A stretch of 64,000 nucleotides of DNA from Congeria kusceri (GCA_027627225.1 CM051025.1:73401474-73465473), one strand, 5' to 3'. Positions 48,001-63,000 are shown, counted from the first letter of the stretch. The notes: generated from the letters alone by a model not told the origin. A program made the numbers and translations.

Positions 48001-51000
48001 ATCACACTATAGCCAACATGTTCTTCCCTTAACAGCTATTCCTTTCCATATAAATTGTTGAAAGTAAATGAATGGGTGACAGACAATGTTTAATTGCATT
48101 ACAAGTAAAGCAGACCATGCATACGACAAACAGAAATTTCTTTGAATATGGACCTAATAATTTTTGTAAGGAATTGTGTTAAATTTTACATATCCTGAAA
48201 ATAAGGCTCCTTTTATGATTTTGTTAGCTAAATTCAACAATTGCTAAATTAAAGGCACATAATATATCAAAACAGCCATATAAACAATGGACTGCCGACA
48301 TTTCCATCAAAAAGAATATTTAAGAGCATTTCTTTGCAAACTTCACAAATGTCTTAACAGATTTTCACCTCTTGCTATAACCAGTACCAATGTGACAGAT
48401 GATTTTCCAGTCCAAGGCCTTCATGATCGATGCTCCCAGCAACAGATTTACCTATTTTATCAATTTGCAGGATTGTGGTATGCTGCGACCATCCTCAAAA
48501 TGTCTTGCTGAAGTTTTTATTTTGATAAAAGATCATGTTGTAATTAACAAAAATAAATTTGGCACAATAACCTTATATTTGCAGTAGAATCATCATATAC
48601 ATGTACTTGCATGAAATAAACTGATTACTGATTAACAATCAATCAATCACTAAAACAATTAACACACTGACTAGTTTGGGGTTAATAATGCGGTTACATC
48701 TGCAATGTAATAGTGATAGTGATACTTGTATACAGGTGAATAACGGCAATAAAATTGCAATAAATTATGAATGTTGTATTCTGTGATGGTCTTATTTTAT
48801 TCATATTCATCCCCAATGGAGTTGATCGAATGAATCACAGCTAAAAAATAAATTCTCCGTATTTGTGCAAAAACACACACATTAAGTACCCTTTCACCCT
48901 TATTTACGTAAAACATTTTTTTCACATTATCATTGATAACTGATATATTAAAGTAACAATAACAGTAAATGTAACTCATCAAATACATAAATGTACAAGT
49001 TAACGGTAAATGCAATCACATTATAATCAATTAGCGGCAATAATAAAGTTACGTAAATGTACAAGTTTAACAGTGGAAAGAATGCAAGGTGTGGGTTTTG
49101 AATTCAGCTCACAACTCTGTCAAGGCTGCTCTTGTTTACCACCATTCTCTTCTAATAAGAGAAGCCTGCAGCTCATCGCTCATCATCACGTAACCGCAGA
49201 TGTATCAAGGCTAAATGACAACACTAGAAATTTGTTAAACCAAGCATTAATTGGAAATAATAAAATTCTATTAAGTTTTTTTTTCTCAGGCTGTGGGAAT
49301 ATTCATCCCCCCTGTACGTCGGTAAACCAATTTGCAGATGATAAATCAAATTTCAGAGAAAACATATCGTCTGCAATTGACAGGTAGGTACTTATTTTGA
49401 ATTTTTTAGTGATTTAAGTCAGTATATATACAAAATTATTGTACAAATGTATAAAGTAATGTCAAAAGCCATTATGTATTAAGTGTATAGCCAGAAATCT
49501 ACGTTTTTCTAAGAAGAAATATATCAATTGTCTGGGGAAAATACAAAATATTCACAAAATGTACGTATTTATTTAATTTTTGGCATCTAAATCGGCACAT
49601 TAGTGAACTAAACCGTTACAGAGAAGTGATATAATCTATCTAAAAGGGCATTCAAACGTTTGTTAGTTGATGCCGTGGTGGTTTCTGGGTTAAAATCAAT
49701 TATATATTGGAATGGTATGCTATTTATGGATAAAGCCGAACTGTTTGAAGCAAATGTGTTAATAAAGTCCAAACTTAAACTGGATAAAGCTCAAACTGCG
49801 CGATAAACTGATTATTTTTTGTAAAGGAAGGTTTGTTTTGTGCTAATCGAAGAAAAATAAAGTTTATTCAAAAATTGTACAATGAAGCATATAAAAAACG
49901 AATAAGGCCAACATGGCCCATTATCGTCATGAATAACAATTATACAAATAGGTACAAATAATATCACGCTTTAAGAAAGAGAAATAAATTTATTTATATT
50001 TATCTGCGCATACTATATAAAAGTAATCTGTACTGTATTATCATGCTTAACAAACATAATTTATATCTTAGTAATACATAAAAGTGATCTCTAATGTATT
50101 CTCATGCTTTACAAAATAATTGTAATCGTAGTAATACAGAACAGTGATATGTACTGTATTCTCATGCTTTACAAAAATACTGTATATTTAAGTAATACGT
50201 GAAAGTTATCGGTACTATATTATCATGCTTTGCAAAAATAATGTGTATCTAAGTTAAACATTAAAGTAATATGCACTGTATTCATAAAAGTTATATGTAC
50301 TGCTTGTAACTTAGCATTAAATAGCATTAATCATCATGTACTGACAATATTTGTAATTTCAAAAGCTCTACATGCGTATAAACAGCTAGTAACTTGATAG
50401 TATTTGGATTCTGTGAGGAAAATAACTCTGTGGCTTTTAACAAGCTTGTGTGACGTATATAATAAACTGATATATGTATTGTATTTTTGTCTTGTTTGTG
50501 AGTAGATGTTACATTAAAAAAATAAGATGATATTCATCTTCGAGAACAGGGCAAACTGGGCAAACACTATATTACTGATATCGGTATTATTTCACCTTAC
50601 CTTCTCGATGTTAACCCATTTAAGGTAAAATTGAAGTTCAAAACAGAAGATATTTCTACAAAATAATGCCATTGAACAGCCATTTATGCGTCCTTCTACA
50701 CCTTGGACAAAAATGTCAGTTATTCTTTGCTTAAACACACAAAAAACCATTGAGATCAACATCTTGTGCCAAGCAGACATGATAGAATTTCAATGAACTT
50801 GACTTGCCCATTTGTTTTTTATGGGGATTACTTTCAATATCGTCTAGCTCAGTTGGTACAGCGATGGACTACAAATCCGAGGATCGCCGGTTCGATTCCC
50901 AGCCCGGCCACATAACTTGTGTGGGATTGGTCATGAAATTATTTCTGCAGGCATTCTCCCCCTACCTCTGATTCAAGTAGGGCAGTTGTCAGTTACTGGC

Positions 51001-54000
51001 ATAAGTATGTGCACTTAGTACTGGTAAACCAGCTTACCCAGGAAAAGTGTGAGTAGGTTAACTGACCGCCGTAATATGACTGAAATACTGTTGAATACGG
51101 CGAAAAATCCAAACAAACAAACAAACAAACAAAATCAATATCATCTAGCATAATTTTATATATCAATTTAATGAATTTATGGTCTGGAGCACAGATCACC
51201 TTAAACCAGTACTTTATTATATTCATTTTACTCAAAGTTAAAAAGTCAAGTATCCCTGTCTCCGATAATATAAAGTCATTATGTGTGCTGATTTTGACAC
51301 CTATTTGTCCTTCACCATTTAATAACATATTTTAAATTAAAATAAGCAAATTTATTGTTGTTTGTAGACATTACAAAGGCATTTGATTACATTGTAAGGG
51401 ATATCCTTGATACAGAATATACAGACTCGGTATTTGAGGATCACGTTTTACAGTTATAAAAGCAATGTATACTCATGTGTACACAAAAGTAAAACATCAT
51501 AATGATATCGGAACTACATTTGAGAGTCTTTTAGGACTAATACAAGGCGAGTGTTTTGTTCCCGATTCTATTTTCTTTGTGTTATCAACGGCATGGAGGA
51601 TATATTGTACTCAAAAGGTGCTAGTGGTATTGATATAGTCATGTTAAAAACCTACTCAAGTATGCGGATGGTGAAGGGCAAATACGTTATCTGTTGTTCC
51701 CATTTTCGCTCGACATTCAGCTTGTGCTGCCAGCAATACATGGTACTTTCAGCCCAGTTTGCCTACTTTTAAACAAATTTGTGAACAATTTACCTATGAC
51801 ACTTAACATAGGTATCACTCTAAAATTATTTGTGTCATTTAAATCTCCTTTTTTATGTATATGTACAATAAAACGTTCGGTCCATTTAATATCCAAGATA
51901 TAATATTTTGTTAAACAATTTAAGCAAATATGGAGGAAGTTCATCTCTGCCATTTATTATAAATTCATTTAAGATCAGATCTGGTCCCGCACTTTTTCCA
52001 GTTTTTATATTGGCAGTCCCTTTGAATAATTCTCCAGCAGTAAAGTATTACTGTGATAACAACCTTAACAAAGTCAGTGTTATTTTCACCTTTGGGGGAA
52101 AGGTGGCGGGGCCCTTCAGATGGGGTATTTTACGGCAAAAAGGGAATGATTTTTTTTAGAAAAGCACTATTACATACTTATATTCTACTTTGTTATAAAA
52201 AATTAATTAACTGTTTTGCTAGAAATGATAACTTAGACTATGCACTAAATTGGTTTGATGAAAGATTGCTGGGATATTTTTTACGAAAATGCCTCTATCT
52301 GAGTCAATTTTTGTCCGATTTCGGTCCAATTTTTTTCAAAATAAAGCTTATATTCTGAGAGGAATTTTAAGGCAAATATAGGGAAAAAATATATACTTGT
52401 TTAGCAGGGGAATGGGGCCGAATTTTTGCCCCAAATTGGCCCTAAAAAAACACACTGAATGTTTACTTTCATAAAATTGTTGCACAATGCTTAAGTGAAC
52501 TTTTGTGGTCAACAATGTTAAAATCTCGCTCAAAATGGTTTAAATGCATACATTTATAGCATTTACATAAAGCACTCTTGTACAAGTTTGGCTATTATCC
52601 ATTCAGCTTAAAAAAATAGTTTGGACTATTTTAGTTAAAGTTAAAGTTAGGGCTTTATCAATTTTACATTATATTGTCCGACGAAAATAGCAATATAACG
52701 CTTATTTGGTGCATTTAAACAACGCATGAAGCAGATATACAAAGAAGAATGGCAGATGCGTAAGGTTGTACATTAATATTTCCAAACACATTAATTGATC
52801 AGTACTTTTTTACATAAAATATTGCCAACTTTACTGATTTTCTAAATTCTTAACCCAATTCATACTAATTTGGCCAAATAATTGCCATAAGGAATCGTTT
52901 GTAACAGCGCATTATACGTACAAAATATCATTGTATCTTGTGCGATATTTATATGTTGAAACTTACCTTAAAGATATGAGTATTTGTAAATAAATTACTG
53001 TCATAAGTAATTTGTCTGACATGTTTTCTCAGATATTTGATTTATCATCTGCAAATTGGTTTACCGACGTACAGGGGGTGTTCAAAGCCACTTCTAATAA
53101 CTTCTAATTGACTAAGAGCATATCTATGTCTAATTTGTGTCTACAATTATTGGGATTATGCAAGGCTGGCATTTCTAGGCGAAGTATATTTCAGACCTCT
53201 GTGTTTATATGTTAGTAAGTTCGTTGGAGATTGCAGACAGAACCACTGCTGTGTGAAAGGTCACCAATGTATGCAGTTATATAAGCACAACCTGACAAAG
53301 TACATGTCCGTTTTACATTGCAAAAAAAGCTACTGAAATATGAGTACCATACAAATATCAAATATATTGTAAATCAGCATTATTCTCATATTGTTGAAGA
53401 TCTGCTACAAAGACTTGAGACTTTCGCAAGTATAAACAATAGTAATTTTCCCAGTTTAGCAAGCAAAACTAATGGTCATGTACATGAATTTTAATCATTC
53501 AATAATAATTCAGTTGCTGAAAGCTAACACTATAGGATCAAAGGCCATAAGTTTTCTCATCAATTTCATTCAAGATTAAACAGGATATCAAGTACCAAAT
53601 GGATCAAGTTTACAACGGCAGCAATTGTGTACACCTCACCTGTAAACACAATCCCAAGGCAATATACAGTTGTTGTATAACACCAATTTTTATCAGATAA
53701 CTGTTGTGTTATTTTAAACCCAGGGGTCTCTCTCTGGTTTGGGGGAAGAGTACCTGTACCCTCACGTGGGGGAATTTTAGCGTGGTTTTACACAGAAGGG
53801 GAAATTTCGACTCAACAATAAAAAATATTAAATATATTTTTCAAATCACTTTATTTAGTCTAACTCTTTGACAACTTTATTCATGAAAATTATCAATAAA
53901 TTGAATATTATATTAACTAGTCAAATTTTAACCATTTACGGTCTACCACTTGACCATTATAAGGTAGAGCTGTGGAGCAGTGCAACAGATAATTTTTCAT

Positions 54001-57000
54001 GCAATTTAATAGTATTTCACTTCCGATTTGTAAATCGTTTTTAAAACTTTTTAACCTCAATTAATATTGCAGTGTTCTGCCGTGAATTTGGACTATTGGG
54101 GACAAGGGACCTCTAGGCTTGAAAAAGTGGGGACATATAAAAAAAATGTAGGTACACGGACAAAAAAGTTTTTCACCTCATGTATATTCCCAAAGCAGAT
54201 TTTTGTTTTGAAAAGTAGGTACTAGCTGTATTCATGCTTGTTTTTTATTTCGTTTCAAAAAAGAATTAATACACAATATTGTGTTCTTAATTAATTCATA
54301 ACGTTCTATTGATCAATGTTACACTGCATCCTTTAATACCTTATAATCTTGTCGTATTAATTCCAATTTGAACAAACAATAAAATCCGTTATAAACACAA
54401 GGCGTTAATAATGAAACCTGTTAAAACTACAAAGTGTAACAGTGTGACATCATCAATAAGCCGGGCATCCAAAACTGCAAGCCATTAGCAACACCCATAG
54501 CAACGGTGTGGGTTAATTTGACTTCAAAAGTCTTTGATGTGTCTGCCGAACTGCGGCTGTCGTCTAGCAGTTTGTCACTGAAAAGCGTGTTTCACGCTAA
54601 GCATGTGGACTGGACCGCGTGTACAATTATCAATTGATACTACTGTATCTGAACTGCTCAAGCGCTGCTGATAGACCAAACAGTCACCAAACAGTCGCTG
54701 TGATTCTTACACCAAACAACACTGTACATTGATTTTGTAGTAACCGGCAGCGTCATTTACATGCAAAATGCTCTGTACATAAGAAGTTGGTGTCCCCAAC
54801 AGGACCGACACAATGTTTTGACAGTGGGAGTAATATACACATACTTATATTTTACCTGGGACATTGTTCTGTTCAACGATCTCATCATCATTGTCGCTAT
54901 CATCATCATCATCATCATCGTCACTACTATCGTAAGAACGTTTAGAGCTCTGAGACCATGTATCGGTCATACGAGGGGAAATACTTGCAGAGTTGTTCGG
55001 TAGAGGACTTCTCTGCATGTAGACTACAATTGCCAAGACAGAGAATACAGTCCCAGGCACTCATTATTATGCATGATAATTTCATTCTCAACCAAAACAT
55101 TTAGCAGGACTAAATTCTATGATATTCTAGGATGGTGCTAAAAAATCTGAATAAATAGCCAAAAATTGTGATATGGCAAAGATAACCTGTTATTTAGAAA
55201 TACTTTCCCCAGAAAGTGTCAAAATATGCTTCATTTTAAAATATTTTCAGAAATTTCAGTGGCCAATTAGAAATTTTAGTAGCCAATAGCTATTTTGGCT
55301 ACTGGTTGTTCTAACATTATTTACGCATAGGTGTTGCTTCAACCAGCTGCCAGAATAAGTGGAGGTCTGTAGGTGCCCATCGTCAATCACACTTTGTCCA
55401 GTGGAATACTATGTGAAAGCATAAAAATTACATAGTAAAAGAGGCACGTCGTGGGAAAACCAAGCTTAATGCATGTGCGTAAAGTGTCGTCGCGGATTAG
55501 CCTGTGCAGTTCGCACAGGCTAATCCGGGACGGCACTTTCCGCCTGTAGTGGATTTATGTTAAGAAGAGACTTCCTTGAAACAGAAAATACCATAAAAGC
55601 AGAAAGTGCCATCCCGGATTACCCTGTGCAGACTGCAGGGTAATCCGGGACGACACTTTACATACATGCATTAAGACCGGTCTTCTCACGACGCCCCTCA
55701 AATACTTTCCAATGCCTTCCCCAGGATTTTGATCAGGGTCCCCAGTCCCGAGAGGGGTGGGTTAGGGAGGGGTATCCCGTACTCGAAAAAAAATAATTTG
55801 GCATGTGTCAAATGGCGTTATCTGATGCGTTTTATCTCTTGAAATTAAGGCTAAGATGTTTTCAATTTTCTGTAAACGTTTAAACGAAATGAAATAAACG
55901 AAACATCACCGTTTGAACAGTATACCTCCAGCCTTTTAAAAGCAAATGCGTCATTTTTGTTGCGAAACTGAAAATATTCATTTTTTCCGCATCACATTCG
56001 CGCAATGACGTCATGTCCAAACACACTATTCTCGACGTTCTCGAATCTTTAGGAGAGTCCCTATACATGCTTTGTTCGTGCAAAAAAGGCGGAAAAATTT
56101 CTTTGTGCACGCGTGTCAAATGGTCAAGACCTGTATTTTGTAAAGCACATGATCGGTACACGCACGCGTTCCATGCATCGAACGTGACGTCGTGGTTGTC
56201 AGCAGACATTTTTTGCTGTATTGTAAAAAAAAAAATGGGTTTTACATGACAAACATGTACATAAACATGACAGATTGTGTTTACGAAACTACAACATTAA
56301 CACTGGATAGGCTTTTCCGATTGGGCCTACGATGTCATATTAGAGTATTTCAGACTGATTTTTCGCAATGTATTTTTTTTATCAAATAAATAAGTGTTGA
56401 TATTATAAAATACAAAAGGGATGAGCAGTGTATTTACTTTTTAGGTCGGTATTACACATTGACGCGCTTAAAAGGTTACATGTCTGTGGATATATGCCTA
56501 TTGCGCAAATTAGTCAATCATAACGTCATTCCAAAGCGAATAAACTGAGCGTTTCTATTGGCTCATATCGATTTTACTGCATGATGAAACTCAGCCTACA
56601 GGGCGGTGCTTCACGGTTATTGAGTGCGGCTTATGAATAACTGTAAATTGTTAAAATGTTCGGCAAAGTAACTCTCGCTTTGATCATTTGCCGACTTCAT
56701 TGAGTGGGTGTACATGTTTCTAGAATTAAAAACGGCAATTATGATGTAAGAGATTAGCTTTCACAGCACATATTGTCGGTCTGCTGCAGTCAACACAGCT
56801 AATTAATTGAAAAAAAAAGCAATGTTTTTAAACGCAATACTAATTTTAGAAGCCCCGGACATATTCAAGTTAAAATTAAAGCGCCACGAGACCGGGGCGC
56901 TAAAACGGCCTGGGGAAGGCCCCGCTTTCAAAACTTGGAACTGAGTTCAGTAATATCCAAGTCTTCATTTATTTTAATGCATCTACATCTACCTTACCCG

Positions 57001-60000
57001 CTCTTTACTACACACTGAGTATTTTCACTTAAACAGGTAGAGTAAAGGTTTTTTACTTATAAATGCAAAGAGTTAAATGCAAAAAAATGTCCAATTTTAA
57101 TATAAGTATTTTGTTTCACTTATTTCTGAAATTACATTGATTGTGACCCACTAAATCAATGTTATTATATGAAATAAAACACCGGATAATGCAGCAGATT
57201 TTCTGTAATTCTTTCAGGAAGCCACTACAAATTATGTTTTCAGCCAGTAACTATACACTCGTCAATATTTAATGGATTTACATAAGCAAAATATAACTAT
57301 ATACACAAAACATGGATTATTATAACAATTTTATGAAATACTATACAATAATTGTTAAAATAAAATTTATTTGAGGTGCAAATAATTCTTGGCAATGGAA
57401 CATACTGACTACAAAATTGCCATAACAGTTTGGATTCCAAAGTCAATACCATGTATTGTGAATGTCAAAGAACATTCAGCTGACTATAAAAGACATTATG
57501 TTAAAATAATGAATACATTAACAATTACTAACAACCATGGCATTTGTAAGAACATTGCATTTTTATGACATGCATGGTTCTATGTGCCATTGCATGCAAA
57601 CCTGCTGAAAAAAAACCTTAATTTTAGGCAAGACTTCATTGCATGCATTGATTAGCAATTTTATGATATATTATAATTATTAACTTACATACTTAACTGG
57701 CTTCCAAAAAAGTAACATTTAGCAGATGAGATATTTGAATAAACCTCCCATAGACCAATATGACATTAACGGACAATGAAGACGAATAAAGCAAATTAAA
57801 ATAATAAGAGGCGCATCGTGGGAAAACCGGACTTAATGCATGTGCATAAAGTGTCGTCCCAGATTAGCCTGTGCAGTCCGCACAGGCTAATCCAGGACTG
57901 CACTTTCCGCCTACAGTGGTTTTATGTTTAGAAGAGACTTCCTTGAAACAGAAAATACCATTAAAGCGGAAAGTGTTGTCTCGGATTAGCCTGTGCGGAC
58001 TGCACAGGCTAATCCGGGACGACACTTTACGCACATGCATTAAGTCCGGTTTTCACACGATGCGCCTCATATTAATAATACTGCTGCTTTGTGCTAATGG
58101 AAATGGAAATTTGAGAAAACCCAGGGTTGTGCAACTTGAGATGTAAACTTCCGAAAACCATTAAATTCCTTAAGTCTGTGGCCAGTTAATTGAAAGTTAA
58201 TTTTGTCTTATGTTGGTTTACTCTGGTAAAGAATCAACAGATGTTTCTTATTTTGCCATAATTCAAGTATAAAACATTGAGTTTCACAAAAAAATTGAAT
58301 TTGAATATTTCCCTTAAAGACGACTTAGGTTAACATTTTCCTTAGGAGCTTTGTGGATACTGCCCCTGGGCCCATATCCTCAAAGCTTAACTTAAGTCAT
58401 AGTTAATCGAACATTTCAAATAAATTGTTCATTGTGAAAATGAATATTTTATATATAAAAATTGGTAAAATAATATGCATCCTTTGATTCTTTACCAGAT
58501 TAAAACCATTTAAGACAAAATAAACTTGTTATAAACCAGCCAAGAAATTTACAAAGTTTTCACTAAAGACCTTTGTATATATGGACCCTGGTTCCATGAA
58601 CTTCTGATCGCCTTCTTCCTATATTACAACTTGCAGGTCAGTCACACTTATAAGGAACACACAAATGCTAGTAATATTGTAATGATTTAAGAATTTTTTG
58701 TTGACCTTTTCAAAGATATCCATGTTACGCTAAACAAAATTAATGAATTAATTCTCAGGCACTTTTTCCAAAAAATCAGGAGGGAGGGCGATTTTTTTTT
58801 TTTTTTTTTCTCCTACTCTTTTCTATTGGCACTATGTAATGGCTTATTAAAACAAGTAAATAAGTACAGATTAAAGACAATTTTAAGTTTTAATAACAAC
58901 ATTAGCATCCCTTTTTATAACATTCTAAATATAGATTTATTAATCACAAACGATCATTTATGCAAGCTGACGTAAAAAGACAATCAATTTGAATGTTCAT
59001 AATTAACATAAGTTCCTTCAAATTGATAGACCATCAGCACTACAGTACTTCTATTTATAGAATTTAACTTTTTGTAATTCATATTTTTATAACTGTCAAA
59101 AATAGGAATTATTTTGGGAATAAATCATCAATAATTTTTGGAATGGAAATTAAACACTTGTCAATGCAGCTAGCATTTTCGTTTGTTTCCATAGGACTTA
59201 TATTGACACAGATGTTCTTTAAAAAATATGGAATGCTATTTCACAAGCAAACACATATACGAAAGAAAAGTTTAAATCAACAAATAGAAGATATTTATAA
59301 AGGTTCCCAATCGAATATGACTTTTTTTCAAAATTTACACAATATTTCTCAATTTGTGTATACTGCATCCGATTTATATAATTAAATGAGCCAGTAAGAA
59401 AGTTACTGGAAATACCGAAACCTCCACAGGGTTTCTCTTCTACCGCTATGTTAAAATGCGGATTCGTTTAATTTTAAGCCGCTGTCCATGGGATCTAATT
59501 CAATACATCGGAATTTTAGTAATAGTTCTTATAAACGTTTATTGTGTTTATTCGTCCGAAATCTGTTTCTTATTTACGAAAGGCATTGTTCAAAATCATT
59601 TGGTACGAATGGAATATACTATAATGTACATGCTTGTTTACTCCAGAGTCATCACCAGTTATCGCATACAGAAAATAGACGATAGCAAGTTACCAAAATG
59701 TTAATAATTCACAGATTTCAATGCGTAGTTTTTGTTCGGTTACATGCCCATTAGACACACTTTCTGCACAGTTTTATGTTTATTAACATATTTCTGGACT
59801 GCTCCTTTAAAACCCGGGCGCGATCGTCTAAAAATAGTTAATAAAAAATGTGTGGTGGGCCATAAAAAAAACTTTTCGGCGCTGTCTGAGAAACAAATCA
59901 TTACTTTTTTTTTAGCCTTATCAGTATTTCTTACCATTTCATTTTAATTTTAACACTCTGCAAACTGAAGTAAGACTTAATGTTGTTTAATCTTTTTAAT

Positions 60001-63000
60001 TACTTATTAATTGTCTTTTCTCCTCTATGACCTTAAGATTTTATTCCAACAGTCCTTACATAAAATATGTGCCCTTAAGAATTCATAACCAAATACAGTA
60101 CATTTATATACTGCTGTATTTACAATCAGCCACATATTTTTATACAACTAGTTCTAAGAACTTTCATTTGAAAATTTATTTTAAACATTCACTAATGTTG
60201 TCTTTACATTTAAAACACACTTTTTTAAAATAAAAATACTGATACCTAGTAATGCATTGTTGACAATGATCATTATTGCTATAACACAAAAGATACAATA
60301 ATGTATTAAAATTGTGAAATGACAAATCTTTGTTACAGACAACAAATAATTAATAATATATTAACAGCAATAAAAGGGTATACAAATACAGAATTGTTCA
60401 CATGTACGCACTCTTGTATAATATGCATCCCCAAGTTTGAACAATATTTTTGGGAAAAAATAAAAATCTGATTATAAAATGCATAGAAAAATAAGGTGTC
60501 CGTTCATAATGCTTTTGAAAAGTAAAGTACAGAAGCCATAGCAGCTTACACAATTAAATCACGTAGGCATCTTGTTAACTGAGATTTTATGACAGCAGAA
60601 AAAAGTCAAGATTTATTCAAATAATTTCTGCTTAAATGCAAGTGAGAATGATTAAAAACATAGACAAATCGAAATAAGTAAATAAGACGAAATAAATACA
60701 GACGAATACAGCATGTTTATTTACACAGATGATTACGTTCACCCTATTTTCAGAAAATGGTTTGTACATGTAACTACATTCCATCTAAATTTAAATACAC
60801 TACTAGATTGGTCGCTATTTTTAAAATATTACCTTTACCCGATGCGCGCACATTGCAGTATATGATTTACGCATGTTCAATGGAAATACACCCGTCTCGA
60901 TTGGATGTCAATTACAGCATATCTTTAAATAGAAACATATCCCAAAATGCACTTGATACATGGACTTCCGAAAAATGGCAAACATTTGTGTTAATGTAAT
61001 TCTTAAACACATTTATCGTCAATATAATACAATATTGGCCAGAATTTGCTTTTAAAAATGAAAGTCGTGAATATACAAGACTATTGGGTAAAGGACAGAG
61101 ACGGGAAAATTCGTACATATCCAGTAATTGATATGGTCGGGTTTATACATACCTATGGGGGAAAGGGTTAAGCGAATATTTGGATATAAATTTTCAGGTA
61201 ATCTTGACATTCAAGTATAATATGCACCCCCTACTTCTGATATAAATTTTCGGGTAAAAAAGTGTGTATTATATTCGTAAGATTACGGTAAACATGTGCC
61301 CATGTGAGTGAATGTCTTTAAGATGGTTAAGACATGTTATGTAAAGCAATAACAATCCATTTAACACATGTTCTTCTTAGAATAAAAAGTATGACATTTG
61401 AGATTTCGCTCTGGGTATTTTTCATGAAACATACACACAAGTCTGAAAAACCATTCCAGGTCCTCCTATTTTTAAAATGGGGAGATGTTGAGATCCTACT
61501 TTCAAGGGACTTATCAATACATACATGCGGAAAAAAATACACCAACTCTTGGGACATTCTTTTATGTAGGAAGGTTGGTGCATAATTTTTAAAGGTCAGA
61601 AGGCAACTTGTACTTGGCATCAAAAGTCATTTGTATAATATGGATGGATTGTATACTATTACAGCAATTTGGGTCCTGTAAACAAAGTATCTTTGCCTTA
61701 TTAAATTGTAGCTCCATTAAATTTGTTTGCGCTTTTTTTAATGCTAATGATAATTTTATATTAGCTAATATAAAATATCGTTTTTGGCAGACAAGTTTAA
61801 GACAAACTGCAAAAGCTTCATGTAGCTTGTTCAAACAGGATTCTTTAGTGACAAAGTCTCATTAGCATCCTATCTGGACTAATCTAGACATTTATATATA
61901 TTGTTTCTTGCTCAAAGGATCTCTTAAGCAACAAGCAAGTTCTGAAACTGCAACATGGATCTACAACTGTTACCAAACAGGTAACTGTTGTAGATCCAAG
62001 TGAGAAGAATTTATTATCACCTGGGATGGTTGCCATTGACAACTCTTCTGGCTGGCACTAGGGCTTGTCTGGTGCTGCTGGCATCTTGACAACATTCACC
62101 TGTGGTTTCCTAGGTAACGGGTTTTTGATGCCAAATTTGTCATCAACGAGACCTGTGAAATAAACAACTTTAGGTTTTTTTTTGTTTTTTTTTTACAAAA
62201 GCTTCTTTTTCAAGTTGTTGTTTTTGCTTTAAATCCAACTGTTCTGCGAAGGACAACAAATGACACATAATGACTGCTAAATTCAGTCATTATTTTCACT
62301 TTTTTTTCTTAAAAATTAACAACAAACATCTGAAATAACTATTTGCGCCAAACAGCATGTGTTTAACTTGTGAAACAAAACTCCTTACACATTTAGTCTG
62401 TCGGGTTCTGCCATTCAAAGATATACAACATAAGTTTATAAAAAGTATGTTTTTTCTTCAAACCTTGATAGTGGTTTTACAGGCTTATTTAATCTATTTT
62501 AACTTAGTGCATAAATTCCTGCTTAAACATGTTTTATTGCATTCTGAAAAAAGCTCAATGGCTTTTTGGTGATATATATAGGATGTGAGACGAGTTGTAA
62601 TTTCATATCACATTTTATTAAACGAATTCAGAAATTTTGTCAGTAAGCGAGCCTTTGGGGAGCTTACTAATGAATTTCCTGGACAAGTTTAATAAAACAT
62701 TATATGAAATGATAACTCATGTCAGATCTTTTTTATCACATGCTTTTAAAATAAAAAAATGCATCTAATTTTACCAATGCATGTCGATAAATCCTAAAAG
62801 TTGCTTACCGCATTGATGTCATTTCATGTTGACGACGTCATTTCACCCAAATAACATCATGCGATTGGTCAGTCAAAAAATATGTAGCCAATGAAAACAC
62901 TCAAAATGTTATCTTACACATGTGTAACATACAAATATTCGTAATGGTTGTATTACATGGAAAAAAGGTATAGCATGTGATTAAATTAATTTATTACACA

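Larger units (their letters stand above)
49308..53078. repeat. 44-bp perfect inverted pair 3.7 kb apart
   Basis: 49308-49351 and 53035-53078 are exact inverted copies (containing gtacgtcggtaaaccaattt). Weaker similarity continues inward for about 30 bp. Between them lie a SINE and LINE fragments. It may be the ends of one large element or two opposed copies of a smaller one. Confidence 0.75.

Noticed and set aside
49010..49387. 125-codon + strand ORF
   Set aside because: Its 3' part is the 44-bp inverted repeat and no family or splice partner was recognised.
59143..62572. Cluster of + strand ORFs that could be a foreign or viral insertion
   Set aside because: All are short, AT-rich, overlapped by ORFs on the other strand, and lack recognisable domains; chance ORFs are the simpler reading.
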